Below are positions 1-8,922 of a DNA stretch of 64,000 nt, piece after piece (the stretch's first letter is position 1; every line of letters starts with the position of its first letter). Position numbers and translations under genes: made by a program. The notes under the pieces were generated by a model. That model worked only from the letters and a program-made list of their open reading frames with translations. It did not search any database and had not been told where the DNA came from. Origin of the DNA: Devosia neptuniae (GTDB lineage Bacteria > Pseudomonadota > Alphaproteobacteria > Rhizobiales > Devosiaceae); assembly GCF_025452235.1 (NCBI RefSeq), contig NZ_CP104964.1, positions 434,001 through 498,000 of the forward strand, read 5' to 3'.

Positions 1-60
1 TGGCGGCAAGCGGGCGAGCCGTATCGGCTCGTCATCAACACCGATCCGATGGAGCGTTGA
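1..60 (+). CDS. 3' end of an unidentified gene (partial)
   Basis: An open frame enters the window at base 1 and stops with TGA at 58-60, giving the C-terminal residues WRQAGEPYRLVINTDPMER. Only 19 residues are visible, so no family can be assigned. The stop lies three bases before the ATG of the large outer-membrane protein gene, and that gene's likely ribosome site (GGAG at 51-54) lies inside this coding end. The two genes are therefore probably co-transcribed and translationally coupled. It could be the surface or adhesin partner of the barrel protein, but that is a guess from position alone. Confidence 0.6.
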   Translation, partial: WRQAGEPYRLVINTDPMER

Positions 61-63
61 GCC

Positions 64-3000
64 ATGAATTTCACAACTCTTCGCGCCGCAATGATGACTG
101 CCTGCTCGGCTCTGGCCATTGGGCTGGCAACGCCCGCCTTCGCGCAAATGGGCTTTTCCATCGCCGTCGACGGCATGCACGTTTCCGGTGATCCAATCGC
201 GCCCGACCACAAGCGCCAGACCGATACGGCATTGGCCCGCACCGACATCCAGGTCACGTTCGACGGCCTGGATGCGGCGCCGAGCTTGAATGTGCTGCCT
301 GCGGACCGACGCTCGGTCTATCGGGCTGGTGAGCCGGTGAGGTTCGTGATCGATACCAACTACGCGGCATGGATCGAGCGCGCTGAGGTTCGTCTCTATG
401 ACGCCAGCAGCGATGATCTGCTGGCGGTCCTGCCGGGGCAGCCCGGCAAAGAGCTCTTGTGGTCGATGCCCGCTAATACGGGTGCGGAGTTCTATTATGT
501 GGCTCGCGTCTATGACCGCGACGGTCGCTTCGACGAAACACTCGCGCTGCCGTTGACGCGCAGCGAACTCAGTGCCCCGTCAACCAAAGACCTACCGGTT
601 TGGGGCGATGACCGCACCGCCTTACGCAACATCTCGGTGTACGGCGGCACGGTTACGGTGCATGGCACGAACCTGCCGGCCGGCGGGAGCGTGCGCTTTC
701 TGGGCGAGAGTGTGCCCGTGGATGCCAGCGGGGCCTTCGTGGCCAAGCGCATTCTTCCCTCTGGCGACCACACTATCGAGATCGCCGTCGATGACCCGGA
801 TGGGGATGTCGTCGTCTTCAATCGCGACATCAATATTCCTTCCGAGGAGTGGTTTTATGTCGGCATGGCAGACCTGACGGTCGGCAAGCGATGGGGCGAC
901 GGCAGGATCATTGCGGCCAATCCCGAGGAATTCGACGGCATCTATGCAAAAGGTCGCGCCGCTTTTTATCTCAAGGGCAAGATCAAAGGCGAATATCTGC
1001 TGACGGCCTCGGGCGACACAGGGGAAGGGCCGCTCAATGAAATGTTCAGTGGCATGCTTTCCACCGATCCACAGGCCCTGCTGCGGCGCATCGATCCTGA
1101 CGAATACTACCCCGTCTACGGCGACGATTCCGTGCTGGTCGACGATGCCCCTACTCGGGGCAAGCTCTATGTCCGGCTCGAGCGCGGTCCCAGCAACGTC
1201 ATGTGGGGCAATTTCCGCACTGTGGTGGGCGATAGCGAGCTGCTGCGCCGCGAGCGCGTACTGTATGGGGCTTCTGCTCGGCTTGAATCGGATGCCGTAA
1301 CAGCTCAAGGCGCCCCAATTTACGAAGCCAATGTCTACGCGGCCCAACCTGGAACCCTTCCGGCACGTGATGTGCTACGTGGCACTGGCGGCTCGGCCTA
1401 TGTGTTGCGCCGGCAAGACATCGTTGCCGGATCTGAAACGATCACCATCGAGCGGCGCAACGCCATCACAGGCCTCGTTGTTTCGAGCACGACACTACGC
1501 GCCGGTGTCGATTACACGATCAACTATATGCAGGGTGTCATCATCCTTGCTCGACCGCTCAGTTCCACCCAGCGCTCCGAGGGGGCGGTGCAGTCCTCCA
1601 GCGACGATGTCGTGAATCTGGTAGTGCAATACGAATTCAGCCCACCGAATGCGGACCTGGATGAGTTTGCTTTTGGTGGCAGCGGCACGATCCGGCTGAA
1701 CGATGCTGTCACAGTGGGCGCCGTCGGTATGACCGAGACGATGGAGGACGAAAGCGACTTGCGCGTCTATGGCGCTAATATTCGCGTTGCCCCCACCGAG
1801 GACACCTTCATCGAGGCAGAGATTTTGCGCAGCGAGGGCAGGGCGCTGTCGAGCTGGGTCTCCACTGATGGCGGGCTCACCTACGTGCAGCAGGCCGCTG
1901 TGGCGGCCGATTCAGACGCCTATGCCTATCGGCTTCATGGCCAGGCCGATATTGATGACTTCTTCGAAGGCACTTTCGACGCGATTGCAGGCTTTACACT
2001 CGAAGGCCGGGAGGCGGGGTTCTCGACGGGCGAACTACAGACGCAGCACAACACCTTAATCTTCAACGGCTTTATCGACGCCAAGATCAACGACCATCTG
2101 GCGCTGGCGCTCGATTATGATCGCATCAGCAACGAGACGGGGGCCCGCCGCGACGAGCTGGGGGCCGAGCTAAGCTACACGCTCAACGATGACTGGACTG
2201 TCAGTGTCGGCCTTCTGCATCGGGACGAGACCCGCCCGGGAGGGCTTGCCAAGGATAATGGCAGCCGCACCGACGTTGGCGCGCGCGTGACCTATAGCCC
2301 GACCGATGATCTTTCCGTGTTCGGCTTCGGCCAGGCGACGCTGACGCACACTGCCGGCTATGGCCGCAACGACCGGTTGGGCGTTGGGGCAGATCTCAAG
2401 CTCGGCGTCGATTGGGCCCTGTTCGGGGAAGTATCGACTGGCTCCACGGGGCCGCAGGCGTTGGCGGGGATCAGCCACGAATCTGAGCCCGGAAGGCGCA
2501 CCTATATCGGCGTGCGCGTTAGCCCCGAGGCCCAGGAGGATCTGTTTTCCGACCACCAGACCAAGAGTGGGCTCGTTCTCGGGTCCGAGCAGCGGATCAA
2601 CGACGCCCTTACGGTGCACGCCGAAAACAATTACGGCTTGTTTTCCGAGGCGGGGTCAACCACTGCCCTTTACGGTGTGAAGTTTACGCCCGACAAATTC
2701 TGGACTGGCTCGGGCACCTACGAGACCGGCAGCATCCGGGATGACGACGCCTCCGATTTCGAGCGTCATGCCATCTCTCTGGGCCTTGGCTACAAGGATG
2801 AGGGGATCGAGTGGAGCAGCCGGGGCGAGTTGCGGGTGGAAGACTCGGCCGATGGCACGCGGGATCGCACCACCGCACTGCTGCAGTCTGGGCTTTCGGT
2901 CAAGACTGCCGACGACTGGCGCATCCTTGCCGGCATCGACGGCCTGTTCAGCCGCTCCGACCAGAGTACCATACTTGATGGGGACTATGTCGAGGCCAGC

Positions 3001-3504
3001 GTTGGAGCTGCCTATCGCCCAGTAGACAATGACCGGCTGAACGCGCTTTTCCGCTACACCTACCTCTATGATCTGCCGGGACCTGACCAGGTGTCGCGCG
3101 GCGGCTCGGTATTAGGGCCGGCGCAGCGCAGCCACATCCTAAGCGTCGATGCCAATTACGACCTGACGCAGTTTCTGACAGTCGGCGCGAAATATGGCGT
3201 GCGAATCGGGGAGACCTCAGAAACGCGTAAGAGCAACGACTTCATCGCCTCGACCGTGCATCTTGGTGTGCTGCGTGCCGATCTTAGCGTACTCGAAGAC
3301 TGGGGTTTGCTGCTGGAGGGACGCGTGCTTTACAATACGCAGACTAGCATCTCCGATTTTGGCGTTCTTGCGGCTGTGTCCTACGACATCACCAAGGAGC
3401 TACGAACGACCGTCGGCTACAATTTCGGCCAATTCTCTGATGACCTAAGTGATCTGACCTATGATGATCATGGCGTCTTTTTCAACATGGCCGCCAAGTT
3501 TTGA
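64..3504 (+). CDS. Large outer-membrane beta-barrel surface protein
   Basis: The 1146-residue product has a clear Sec signal peptide (about residues 1-27, cut after AFA). Residues about 60-260 are beta-rich and Ig-like, with phrases such as DNA-independent 'YRAGEPVRFVID' and 'GTVTVHGTNLPAGGSVRFLGE'. A central region (about 265-540) resembles the plug-like or carboxypeptidase-regulatory part of TonB-receptor-like surface proteins. The C-terminal half (about 560-1146) is a long series of alternating amphipathic strands ending in MAAKF, whose terminal Phe is typical of an outer-membrane barrel. I recognise the architecture but not a named family. It probably acts as a surface anchor or exporter for the product of the upstream coupled gene. 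The ATG at 64 follows GGAG at a good distance. Confidence 0.75.
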   Translation: MNFTTLRAAMMTACSALAIGLATPAFAQMGFSIAVDGMHVSGDPIAPDHKRQTDTALARTDIQVTFDGLDAAPSLNVLPADRRSVYRAGEPVRFVIDTNYAAWIERAEVRLYDASSDDLLAVLPGQPGKELLWSMPANTGAEFYYVARVYDRDGRFDETLALPLTRSELSAPSTKDLPVWGDDRTALRNISVYGGTVTVHGTNLPAGGSVRFLGESVPVDASGAFVAKRILPSGDHTIEIAVDDPDGDVVVFNRDINIPSEEWFYVGMADLTVGKRWGDGRIIAANPEEFDGIYAKGRAAFYLKGKIKGEYLLTASGDTGEGPLNEMFSGMLSTDPQALLRRIDPDEYYPVYGDDSVLVDDAPTRGKLYVRLERGPSNVMWGNFRTVVGDSELLRRERVLYGASARLESDAVTAQGAPIYEANVYAAQPGTLPARDVLRGTGGSAYVLRRQDIVAGSETITIERRNAITGLVVSSTTLRAGVDYTINYMQGVIILARPLSSTQRSEGAVQSSSDDVVNLVVQYEFSPPNADLDEFAFGGSGTIRLNDAVTVGAVGMTETMEDESDLRVYGANIRVAPTEDTFIEAEILRSEGRALSSWVSTDGGLTYVQQAAVAADSDAYAYRLHGQADIDDFFEGTFDAIAGFTLEGREAGFSTGELQTQHNTLIFNGFIDAKINDHLALALDYDRISNETGARRDELGAELSYTLNDDWTVSVGLLHRDETRPGGLAKDNGSRTDVGARVTYSPTDDLSVFGFGQATLTHTAGYGRNDRLGVGADLKLGVDWALFGEVSTGSTGPQALAGISHESEPGRRTYIGVRVSPEAQEDLFSDHQTKSGLVLGSEQRINDALTVHAENNYGLFSEAGSTTALYGVKFTPDKFWTGSGTYETGSIRDDDASDFERHAISLGLGYKDEGIEWSSRGELRVEDSADGTRDRTTALLQSGLSVKTADDWRILAGIDGLFSRSDQSTILDGDYVEASVGAAYRPVDNDRLNALFRYTYLYDLPGPDQVSRGGSVLGPAQRSHILSVDANYDLTQFLTVGAKYGVRIGETSETRKSNDFIASTVHLGVLRADLSVLEDWGLLLEGRVLYNTQTSISDFGVLAAVSYDITKELRTTVGYNFGQFSDDLSDLTYDDHGVFFNMAAKF

Positions 3505-3537
3505 GCTGACGAGGCGCTAAGCGGCCGTTGAGACGCG

Positions 3538-3563
3538 CTCCACCGCGATTTCTGCCGGTGGAG
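3538..3563 (+). terminator. Stem-loop downstream of the barrel gene
   Basis: A perfect 8-bp inverted repeat, CTCCACCG and CGGTGGAG, is separated by a 10-base loop and lies 34 bases after the barrel gene stop. No T-run follows, so it is either a weak or Rho-assisted terminator or an mRNA 3'-end stabiliser. Confidence 0.4.
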
Positions 3564-3728
3564 TGGCAACATTGTGAATAGAACGACGGCGTGGCGTATT
3601 TCCCCCGACGTCACAGAGGGCGTTGGTGGTTTCCGCGACCAGCGATGCCGGAAAGCGCTTTAGTGGGGGCCGCGGCTATGTTCCGCAGTCTTGCCGACAT
3701 TAGAATCGTCTGCTCAAAGGAGTTATGC

Positions 3729-4466
3729 ATGCGGATACCGGGTTGGATCGTGGTCACGGCGACACTGGGTCTTATGTGTGCGCCCGCTCTTGCCCAGGCA
3801 TTGCCGCTGCCCGGCGAGTCCCAAATTCCCGAGGACTACGCCACTCTCCTCTGCCAAGATGTTGCGGGCGGCCAGGACGTCCTAGCCAATTATCTGGCTC
3901 CGGGCGAGCACTCCATCGATACGACCATTTTTCTCGAGGGGCTCAAGTTAAACGACTGCTTCTATAAGCAGGATCGGGTTGGTCCGATTGAGATCGAGAG
4001 CGTGATCGAGCGCCGTGTAGCGCAGCCCGGCCAAACTTATATCCTTTATCGCGGCACGATGGCGGACGGCACAGAAGTCATCGGTATCCTGCATGAGGAA
4101 GGATACGATGCCTATCCGCGCACTGAATTCCAGCAATTCCTGGCCGAAAGTACGCGGGACGGCGTCGTTTCGGTGAGCGAAGGCGAGCGTGGCGCTTATA
4201 TTTGCGCCTCGACCGAAGCGTCGATGGCTGTGTTGGACTCCATTGGCCAGTCCGATGTCCCTGATGAGCAATTTGCTGCTCTGGATCGGGCGCTCGATAC
4301 CAATGGCTGCGTGGCAGCCATAGGCGAATTCCGGATCACCGAACGACATGCCGATGCCTATATTGCTGGCGGTTACGAGGCTGATGAAATCTGGACCGCC
4401 CTGACGGCAATCGACCAGAGCGGGAAAACGGTGAGCCTCCTCTATGACGCCAGCCCGTTCCGCTAA
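3729..4466 (+). CDS. Secreted hypothetical protein
   Basis: A 245-residue protein with a signal peptide (MRIPGWIVVTATLGLMCAPALAQ, cleavage after ALA). The mature part is acidic and contains three or four cysteines (e.g. LLCQDV, NDCFY, ICAST, NGCVAA), suggesting disulfides in the periplasm. The frame is open further upstream, but I choose the ATG at 3729 because AAAGGAG at 3716-3722 sits 6 bases before it and the signal peptide begins there. The sequence looks like two related halves, each with a Cys followed by a beta-rich stretch with an ER.. or TER.. motif, so it may be an internal duplication. I do not recognise the family. Confidence 0.7.
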   Translation: MRIPGWIVVTATLGLMCAPALAQALPLPGESQIPEDYATLLCQDVAGGQDVLANYLAPGEHSIDTTIFLEGLKLNDCFYKQDRVGPIEIESVIERRVAQPGQTYILYRGTMADGTEVIGILHEEGYDAYPRTEFQQFLAESTRDGVVSVSEGERGAYICASTEASMAVLDSIGQSDVPDEQFAALDRALDTNGCVAAIGEFRITERHADAYIAGGYEADEIWTALTAIDQSGKTVSLLYDASPFR

Positions 4467-4568
4467 CGTCCGATTGCGTTAACCAGCGCCAGGCGGTGTC
4501 ATGGACACCGCCTACAAATACGAGTCTTCCTTGCTCATTCGCACACGATACCCAAACGACAACGTGGC

Positions 4569-5027
4569 TCAGCCAGCCGCCCTTGAGTTCATCACCTGAC
4601 CGGTAAATTCGCACGCAGCGCCGTGATAGGCGAGGCAGCCACGTTGTTCTTCGAGATTGAGGAAGCCGTCCTCGTCGAAGACCAGCTTGACCTCACAATA
4701 TTGCTCGCTGGTCATCGGGCTGTCCGAGGCCGGCTTGTAATCCTCGTTTTCGATTAAGAGATTGCCACCAGTGGGCCCCAGGATCATCTCACCCTCGATA
4801 CCACCGGCGCAACCTGGAAAGTCATTCTCCGTGGGTACGACAGTGTCGATCTTGACCGCAAAGACGTCGTCCTGCTGATGTGTCAGTTCCACCGTGAGTT
4901 CTCCGCCTTCGCCGCTGCCGAAATAAGTGCCCTCCTGCTCTTCGGGCCTAAACCCCATGGGCTCTTGCGCGTGGGCTGTCGCGGTGAGCAGAACGCTGGT
5001 GATAAGGGCTGCAAGCAGACGAGACAT
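4569..5027 (-). CDS. Small secreted hypothetical protein
   Basis: A 152-residue protein starting MSRLLAALITSVLLTATAHA, a good signal peptide. The mature part is acidic and carries four cysteines (PGCAGG, EQYCEV, RGCLAY, ACEFTG) in a compact beta-rich region, so it is probably a disulfide-stabilised periplasmic protein. An in-frame ATG lies 13 codons upstream, but the signal peptide favours 5027. It is convergent with the preceding secreted protein gene. Family not recognised. Confidence 0.65.
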   Translation of the reverse strand: MSRLLAALITSVLLTATAHAQEPMGFRPEEQEGTYFGSGEGGELTVELTHQQDDVFAVKIDTVVPTENDFPGCAGGIEGEMILGPTGGNLLIENEDYKPASDSPMTSEQYCEVKLVFDEDGFLNLEEQRGCLAYHGAACEFTGQVMNSRAAG

Positions 5028-5277
5028 AATCAACCTGATTTTAAGAGGGGAAATCGCGCGTTCCAAACTGCCGTGACAATGTCCTTGTAATCGTGGCTAA
5101 AATCGGCCGCCAGCGGCATTTGCTTTGGTATTTTGGGAGGCCCAGAACGCGTGCGATTAGGACCCGATCACTGCGTCAGTCTACGCGGCCTCACCTGCTG
5201 GGTCGGGAACCAAATGCGATCGGAGAATGGCTTGGGTGCTCGGCTAACGCGGCGATGGACGGTGCCTCCGGGGCTTA

Positions 5278-5850
5278 TTACGATCCGCCGGTTTTGTCAT
5301 TGATGAATGACAATGCGATGCGATCGACGATAGGGCTGAACTCAGATTTCCTCGCAGCGTCGTAGAAAATGTCGATGCACCAGTTCTCGGCCTCATCGCG
5401 CCGGCAGGCGGCGTAGAATATCTGGTTGTCAGCAAACCCCGATATAACGCCAAGATGGTCCTTATCGACTTCGTAGGTGATCTCTCTTGCCTGGGCTGCG
5501 ACTGTCTCGGTCAGGTAGACGTAGGGCCGGGCATCGCTTTCAGTGCGGTATTGTCGAAGCGTTATTGGGTGATCTGGTACGTAAACAGATCCAAAATCCT
5601 TGTCACCCCATATGAGCGCACTAATTGGTCCGTCGATAAAGAATTGTGGAACCTCGATTGTGCTTCCACCGCTTTGGGTCGTGGTCCACTCATCTGCGGT
5701 TGCAGACGAAACGCTACAAGCTACCACAGCGGTCGCCACGACAAGGATCGCAATAAGCCCCGAGTGAAAGAAGTCTGACCGCACGTGATGCGGAAACCTC
5801 AATCCAAGACGGGTTCCGAAATCTGTGCCGTCTCTATTGCACGTGGGCAT
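5278..5850 (-). CDS. Hypothetical exported or lipid-anchored protein
   Basis: A 190-residue frame. The hydrophobic segment LIAILVVATAVVACSVSSATA looks like a signal sequence and contains a Cys that could be a lipobox. The ATG at 5850 leaves a 30-residue hydrophilic N-terminus before it. A GTG at 5784, preceded by GAGG, would give a more normal signal peptide and may be the true start. The mature part (DEWTTTQSGGSTIEVPQFF) resembles periplasmic proteins that begin with a tryptophan-containing strand; two cysteines lie in the C-terminal half (YAACRRDEAENWC). Function unknown. Confidence 0.6.
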   Translation of the reverse strand: MPTCNRDGTDFGTRLGLRFPHHVRSDFFHSGLIAILVVATAVVACSVSSATADEWTTTQSGGSTIEVPQFFIDGPISALIWGDKDFGSVYVPDHPITLRQYRTESDARPYVYLTETVAAQAREITYEVDKDHLGVISGFADNQIFYAACRRDEAENWCIDIFYDAARKSEFSPIVDRIALSFINDKTGGS

Positions 5851-6088
5851 AATTATTCTCCGATCTAAACCGCCTCCAAAGAAACCAGACTTCTGAATAA
5901 ATCGCTATGGCGGATGCATCAGGGCTTCCGATCTGTGGGGCGCCACAGGGATCGGATGTAGGGATCTGCCCAGAATGGAAAGATCAAGACGGGGACGTCA
6001 TCCGCTATCGGAGCTCTGGACTTTGCGCGTAACAAAGCGAGGTGCGCGGCTCGATCAATTGATCGAATCCGCGCTACTATGGGAGGGA

Positions 6089-6577
6089 TTAAGCGGCCTT
6101 GACGTTGGCTTCTGCCTCGCCAACCTTTGATAGCTTTTGGTCTGTGGCGATTTCTTCCTTCAAGGTCGCCTCAAACAGCGCGGCAGCGTCGGTTAGCCCC
6201 AGTTGGTTCGCCCATGTCTTCAACGTACCGTAGCGGGCGATTTCATAGTGTTCGACCGCCTGAGCGGCAGCTATCAGGCCTGCATCAAGCGCGCCGGTTC
6301 CCTTATATTCATCGATGATGGACTTGCCTTCTTCAATAATCCCTAGGATCGCCTCGCAGCTTTTGCCGCGGGCGGGCTTTCCGATGAGCTCGAAAACCTG
6401 TTCCAAACGCTCGACATGCACCTCGGTTTCCTCCAGATGCTGTTCAAACCCGGCTTTCAGCGTAGGTGATACCGCAGCCTTCGCCATCTTTGGCAGCGTC
6501 TTCACGATCTGCTTTTCGGCAAAATAGATGTCCTTGAGGGTATCAAGAAAAAGATCGTTCAGAGTTTTTTCGGCCAT
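6089..6577 (-). CDS. Ferritin-like DUF892 / YciF family protein
   Basis: A 162-residue protein matching the YciE/YciF (DUF892) family: MAEKTLNDLFLDTLKDIYFAEKQIVKTLPKM opens a four-helix ferritin-like bundle. Carboxylate and histidine ligands appear as EKQI, EQHLEETEVHVERLE and AQAVEHYEIARYG, the family's usual diiron-type positions. Family members are stress-induced cytosolic proteins. The start at 6577 is chosen because AGGAGC lies about 8 bases before it; the ATG six codons upstream lacks such a site. It is divergent from the DUF72 gene. Confidence 0.88.
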   Translation of the reverse strand: MAEKTLNDLFLDTLKDIYFAEKQIVKTLPKMAKAAVSPTLKAGFEQHLEETEVHVERLEQVFELIGKPARGKSCEAILGIIEEGKSIIDEYKGTGALDAGLIAAAQAVEHYEIARYGTLKTWANQLGLTDAAALFEATLKEEIATDQKLSKVGEAEANVKAA

Positions 6578-6693
6578 ATTTGTAAGCTCCTGCATTGTGA
6601 AAGACCCAGCTCACAACGCCGGCACGCCTACTCTGTTCCGCTGCATGGCAGAGGGGGCAGCGGAACAAACGAAGGACGTCTTGAACAATTTAT

Positions 6694-7587
6694 GTGCCAA
6701 ATCGTTTTGATCGCATGACTGGACCCCTCACGCCTGACGAGCGCCGTGCAAAAAAAGCTCAAAAGCGGATTAAGCAGCGTGAGAGCACCATCCTGCGTGC
6801 CAGCAAGATGCACAAGGCGAGATTGCTAGCCGAAGATGGCCCGCCTCGAAAGACAACCATACCACCTGCTCTGAATATTGGATGCTCGGGTTGGTTCTAC
6901 TGGCATTTGAAGGGCACCTTCTATCCAACCCAGATGCCGACCAAGGACTGGTTCTCTTACTACGCTGACCATTTCCGTACGGTTGAGCTCAATGCCCCAT
7001 TTTATTCCTGGCCCACGCTGGGCGCGGTGCGTTCATGGCGCAAACAGGCCGAAGGCCGGGATATGATTTACACAGTCAAGGTGTCAGACCTGATTACTCA
7101 TGTCTGCAAGTTCGAAGATACGGGAACATTGGTACGGGACTTCGGCTATATCGCTGACCTGCTCGGACCAATGATGGGCTGCTTCTTGTTTCAGCTACCA
7201 CCGAGCTATCACTACTCGCCAGACCGTCTGCAACAAATTTTGGAGCAAATGGATCCGGCTCGGCGCAACGTCATCGAATTTCGTCACACGAGCTGGTGGC
7301 GCGATGAAGTCTATGCGGCGTTCGAGAAAGCAGAGGCAATTTTTTGTTCCTGCAGTGGGCCGCGTTTGCCTGACGAATTGATAAAGACCGCCGACGATAT
7401 TTACATCCGATTCCACGGGATTGAGCGATGGTATCGCCATGATTACAGTGAAGAAGAACTTTTTGTTTGGGCGCAACGTATCCGAAGCGCGGGTGCCGAG
7501 CGTGCGTGGATTTATTTTAACAATGACTTTGATGGCTACGCAGTCAAGAACGCGATGATGCTATCGAAAATTCTGTCCACCGTATGA
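6694..7587 (+). CDS. DUF72 (YecE-like) family protein
   Basis: A 297-residue protein with the DUF72 TIM-barrel hallmarks: NIGCSGWFYWHLKGTFYP near the start of the domain, TVELNAPFYSWP, FQLPPSYHYSP, VIEFRHTSWW and, at the end, WIYFNNDFDGYAVKNA. An unusual basic N-terminal extension of about 58 residues (RRAKKAQKRIKQRE) precedes the domain. The frame opens with GTG at 6694; an ATG at 6715 is an alternative, and AAGGACG at 6672 supports the earlier region weakly. The biochemical role of DUF72 proteins is not firmly established. Confidence 0.85.
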   Translation: MPNRFDRMTGPLTPDERRAKKAQKRIKQRESTILRASKMHKARLLAEDGPPRKTTIPPALNIGCSGWFYWHLKGTFYPTQMPTKDWFSYYADHFRTVELNAPFYSWPTLGAVRSWRKQAEGRDMIYTVKVSDLITHVCKFEDTGTLVRDFGYIADLLGPMMGCFLFQLPPSYHYSPDRLQQILEQMDPARRNVIEFRHTSWWRDEVYAAFEKAEAIFCSCSGPRLPDELIKTADDIYIRFHGIERWYRHDYSEEELFVWAQRIRSAGAERAWIYFNNDFDGYAVKNAMMLSKILSTV

Positions 7588-7641
7588 AAGAGCGGCATCC
7601 GGTCGTCTGGCCGCGACAACAGCCTTAAACTGTGGCGCCTT

Positions 7642-8057
7642 AATCCGCTGGCTAAGACAGTGGCGCTGACGCAGGCGGCTGGCTGCCCAATTATGGGCCC
7701 CTATACTTGGATGATCGCGGCACCCGTCTTAGGCTTTGTTGGTGGTCGGAGCCTGCTGGCGCTGCAGGCGCGGTGGGGCTTGCCAGCGTTGTGGGCCTCA
7801 AGCCTGGGCATTTTCGGCATTGTCTCGACCGCAGGGTTGTCGCTGTTTCCGTTTCTGCTGCCTTCCTCGACCGTGCCTCAGTCCGGCTTGACGCTCTGGG
7901 ACGCATCCTCCAGCCATTGACGCGCTTCATCATGCTACTGGTGACCTGTTTCTTCGTGCCCATCATCTTTCTCTATACGGGCGGGGTGTTCCGTGTGATG
8001 CGCGGCACGGGCGAGCACCGAAAGCGTGGAAAAGAACCCCACGCGCCTATTGGAGGC
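7642..8057 (+). pseudogene. cydB: cydB remnant (cytochrome bd oxidase subunit II, C-terminal part)
   Basis: Frame 1 from 7642 reads NPLAKTV..., MIAAPVLGFVGG, ASSLGIFGIVSTAGLSLFPF, LPSS and SLTVWDASSSH-like LTLWDASSSH, which is the CydB C-terminal third. A stop follows at 7918. The next CydB segment (LTRFIMLLVTCFFVPIIFLYTGGVFRVMRGT) continues only in the +2 frame, so a frameshift lies near 7915. A second shift is needed after VMRGT to reach a CydB-like tail ending NPTRLY. The N-terminal two thirds and cydA are absent. It is a decayed fragment, and the remnant of cydX follows it directly, as in intact operons. Confidence 0.75.
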
Positions 8058-8059
8058 GA

Positions 8060-8164
8060 GCATGTGGTATTCCTGGGTCCTGGGGGCTGGCTTGCAGTTT
8101 TGCCATTCTAAACGCCATGTGGTTTGAAATGCGGGAGGACCCGCACAGGGCCAAAGGGCAGTAA
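8060..8164 (+). pseudogene. cydX: cydX remnant (cytochrome bd small subunit)
   Basis: ATG at 8060 gives MWYSWVLGAGL, the typical CydX start. The rest (AILNAMWFEMREDPHRAKGQ, stop at 8162-8164) is in a different frame. Restoring one base in the GGCTTGCAG stretch and another in TTTTGCCATT would rejoin a normal CydX of about 35 residues. A GGAGGCGAG ribosome site remains before the ATG. Position directly after the cydB fragment supports the call. Confidence 0.7.
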
Positions 8165-8332
8165 CCGACCGGCGCATCGCGACACCTCTCGGTCATGATC
8201 GCGCTCTCGTATGCATAGTGGCTTCTGCAGGAGCGGGGGAATGTGCTCACGCTCACCAGCGCTGCAGCCATAGGAGGTGCACATCTCGTGGTGCTGTCGA
8301 TCAACCGTGCTACGGTGGCATGAGGAGCACCC

Positions 8333-8575
8333 ATGAGCACAGCGTCTGAACGCGAATATACTGTCGAGTCCTATAATACCGACCCAGACGGCCGACCCCA
8401 ACAGTCTGACATGTGCAAGGTGGTCGCTACTAGCCCTCAAGCCGCAGCCATGAAGGTGCTCAATGAGGATCTACATACGATCGGCGATGTGACTCGGCTG
8501 CGCGCACGAGTGAAGCACACGAGTAGTTCGGGTGTAGAGAAGGTCACCACGCTCTACAGCAAGCTGCCGATTTAG
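8333..8575 (+). CDS. Small hypothetical protein
   Basis: An 80-residue protein with a good ribosome site (GAGGAGC five bases before the ATG). The sequence (EYTVESYNTDPDG, VVATSPQAAAMKVLNEDL, RLRARVKHT) suggests a small alpha/beta soluble domain. No signal peptide or membrane segment. Family not recognised; the gene stands alone between the cyd remnants and an empty region. Confidence 0.55.
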   Translation: MSTASEREYTVESYNTDPDGRPQQSDMCKVVATSPQAAAMKVLNEDLHTIGDVTRLRARVKHTSSSGVEKVTTLYSKLPI

Positions 8576-8922
8576 GCACCAATCTGTCCAAGGTCGCAAC
8601 GTTTGGACAGAGACATGTCAATCAACATCACTGACCGAGCGCCAACTGCTGACCGCGACGGACAGGGGCGGGCGCCTAGCCGCGCGGGTAGGGATGTCGG
8701 CCCAAGAACTAAACTCGTACGAATAGGCCCACTGCCAATGCCTGGCGCCAGAAGCGACAATTCCCCGGGGAGCCATTTCATGCTGATCTTAGCTACGATT
8801 GGCCTCCCCGGTGGTATCCCGAGCCTCTAAAGCAGCGAACGCTAAGTCATGGTCGTATCAGACTTGCGTGATTGGGATCTGGGTGGGAGACAGGTAAACA
8901 GGTATGGCTAGAGAGCGCATAA
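8576..8922 (+). other. Intergenic stretch with no recognised feature
   Basis: About 350 bases between the small hypothetical gene and the histidine kinase. A 75-codon frame (8603-8830) has an unprotein-like composition and no good ribosome site. I see no terminator or RNA gene. Confidence 0.5.

Noticed and set aside
622..1347. 241-codon minus-strand frame within the barrel gene
   Set aside because: Antisense to a strong coding sequence and without protein-like motifs.
5093..5365. 90-codon plus-strand frame
   Set aside because: Overlaps the 3' end of the minus-strand exported protein gene and lacks a ribosome site or motif.
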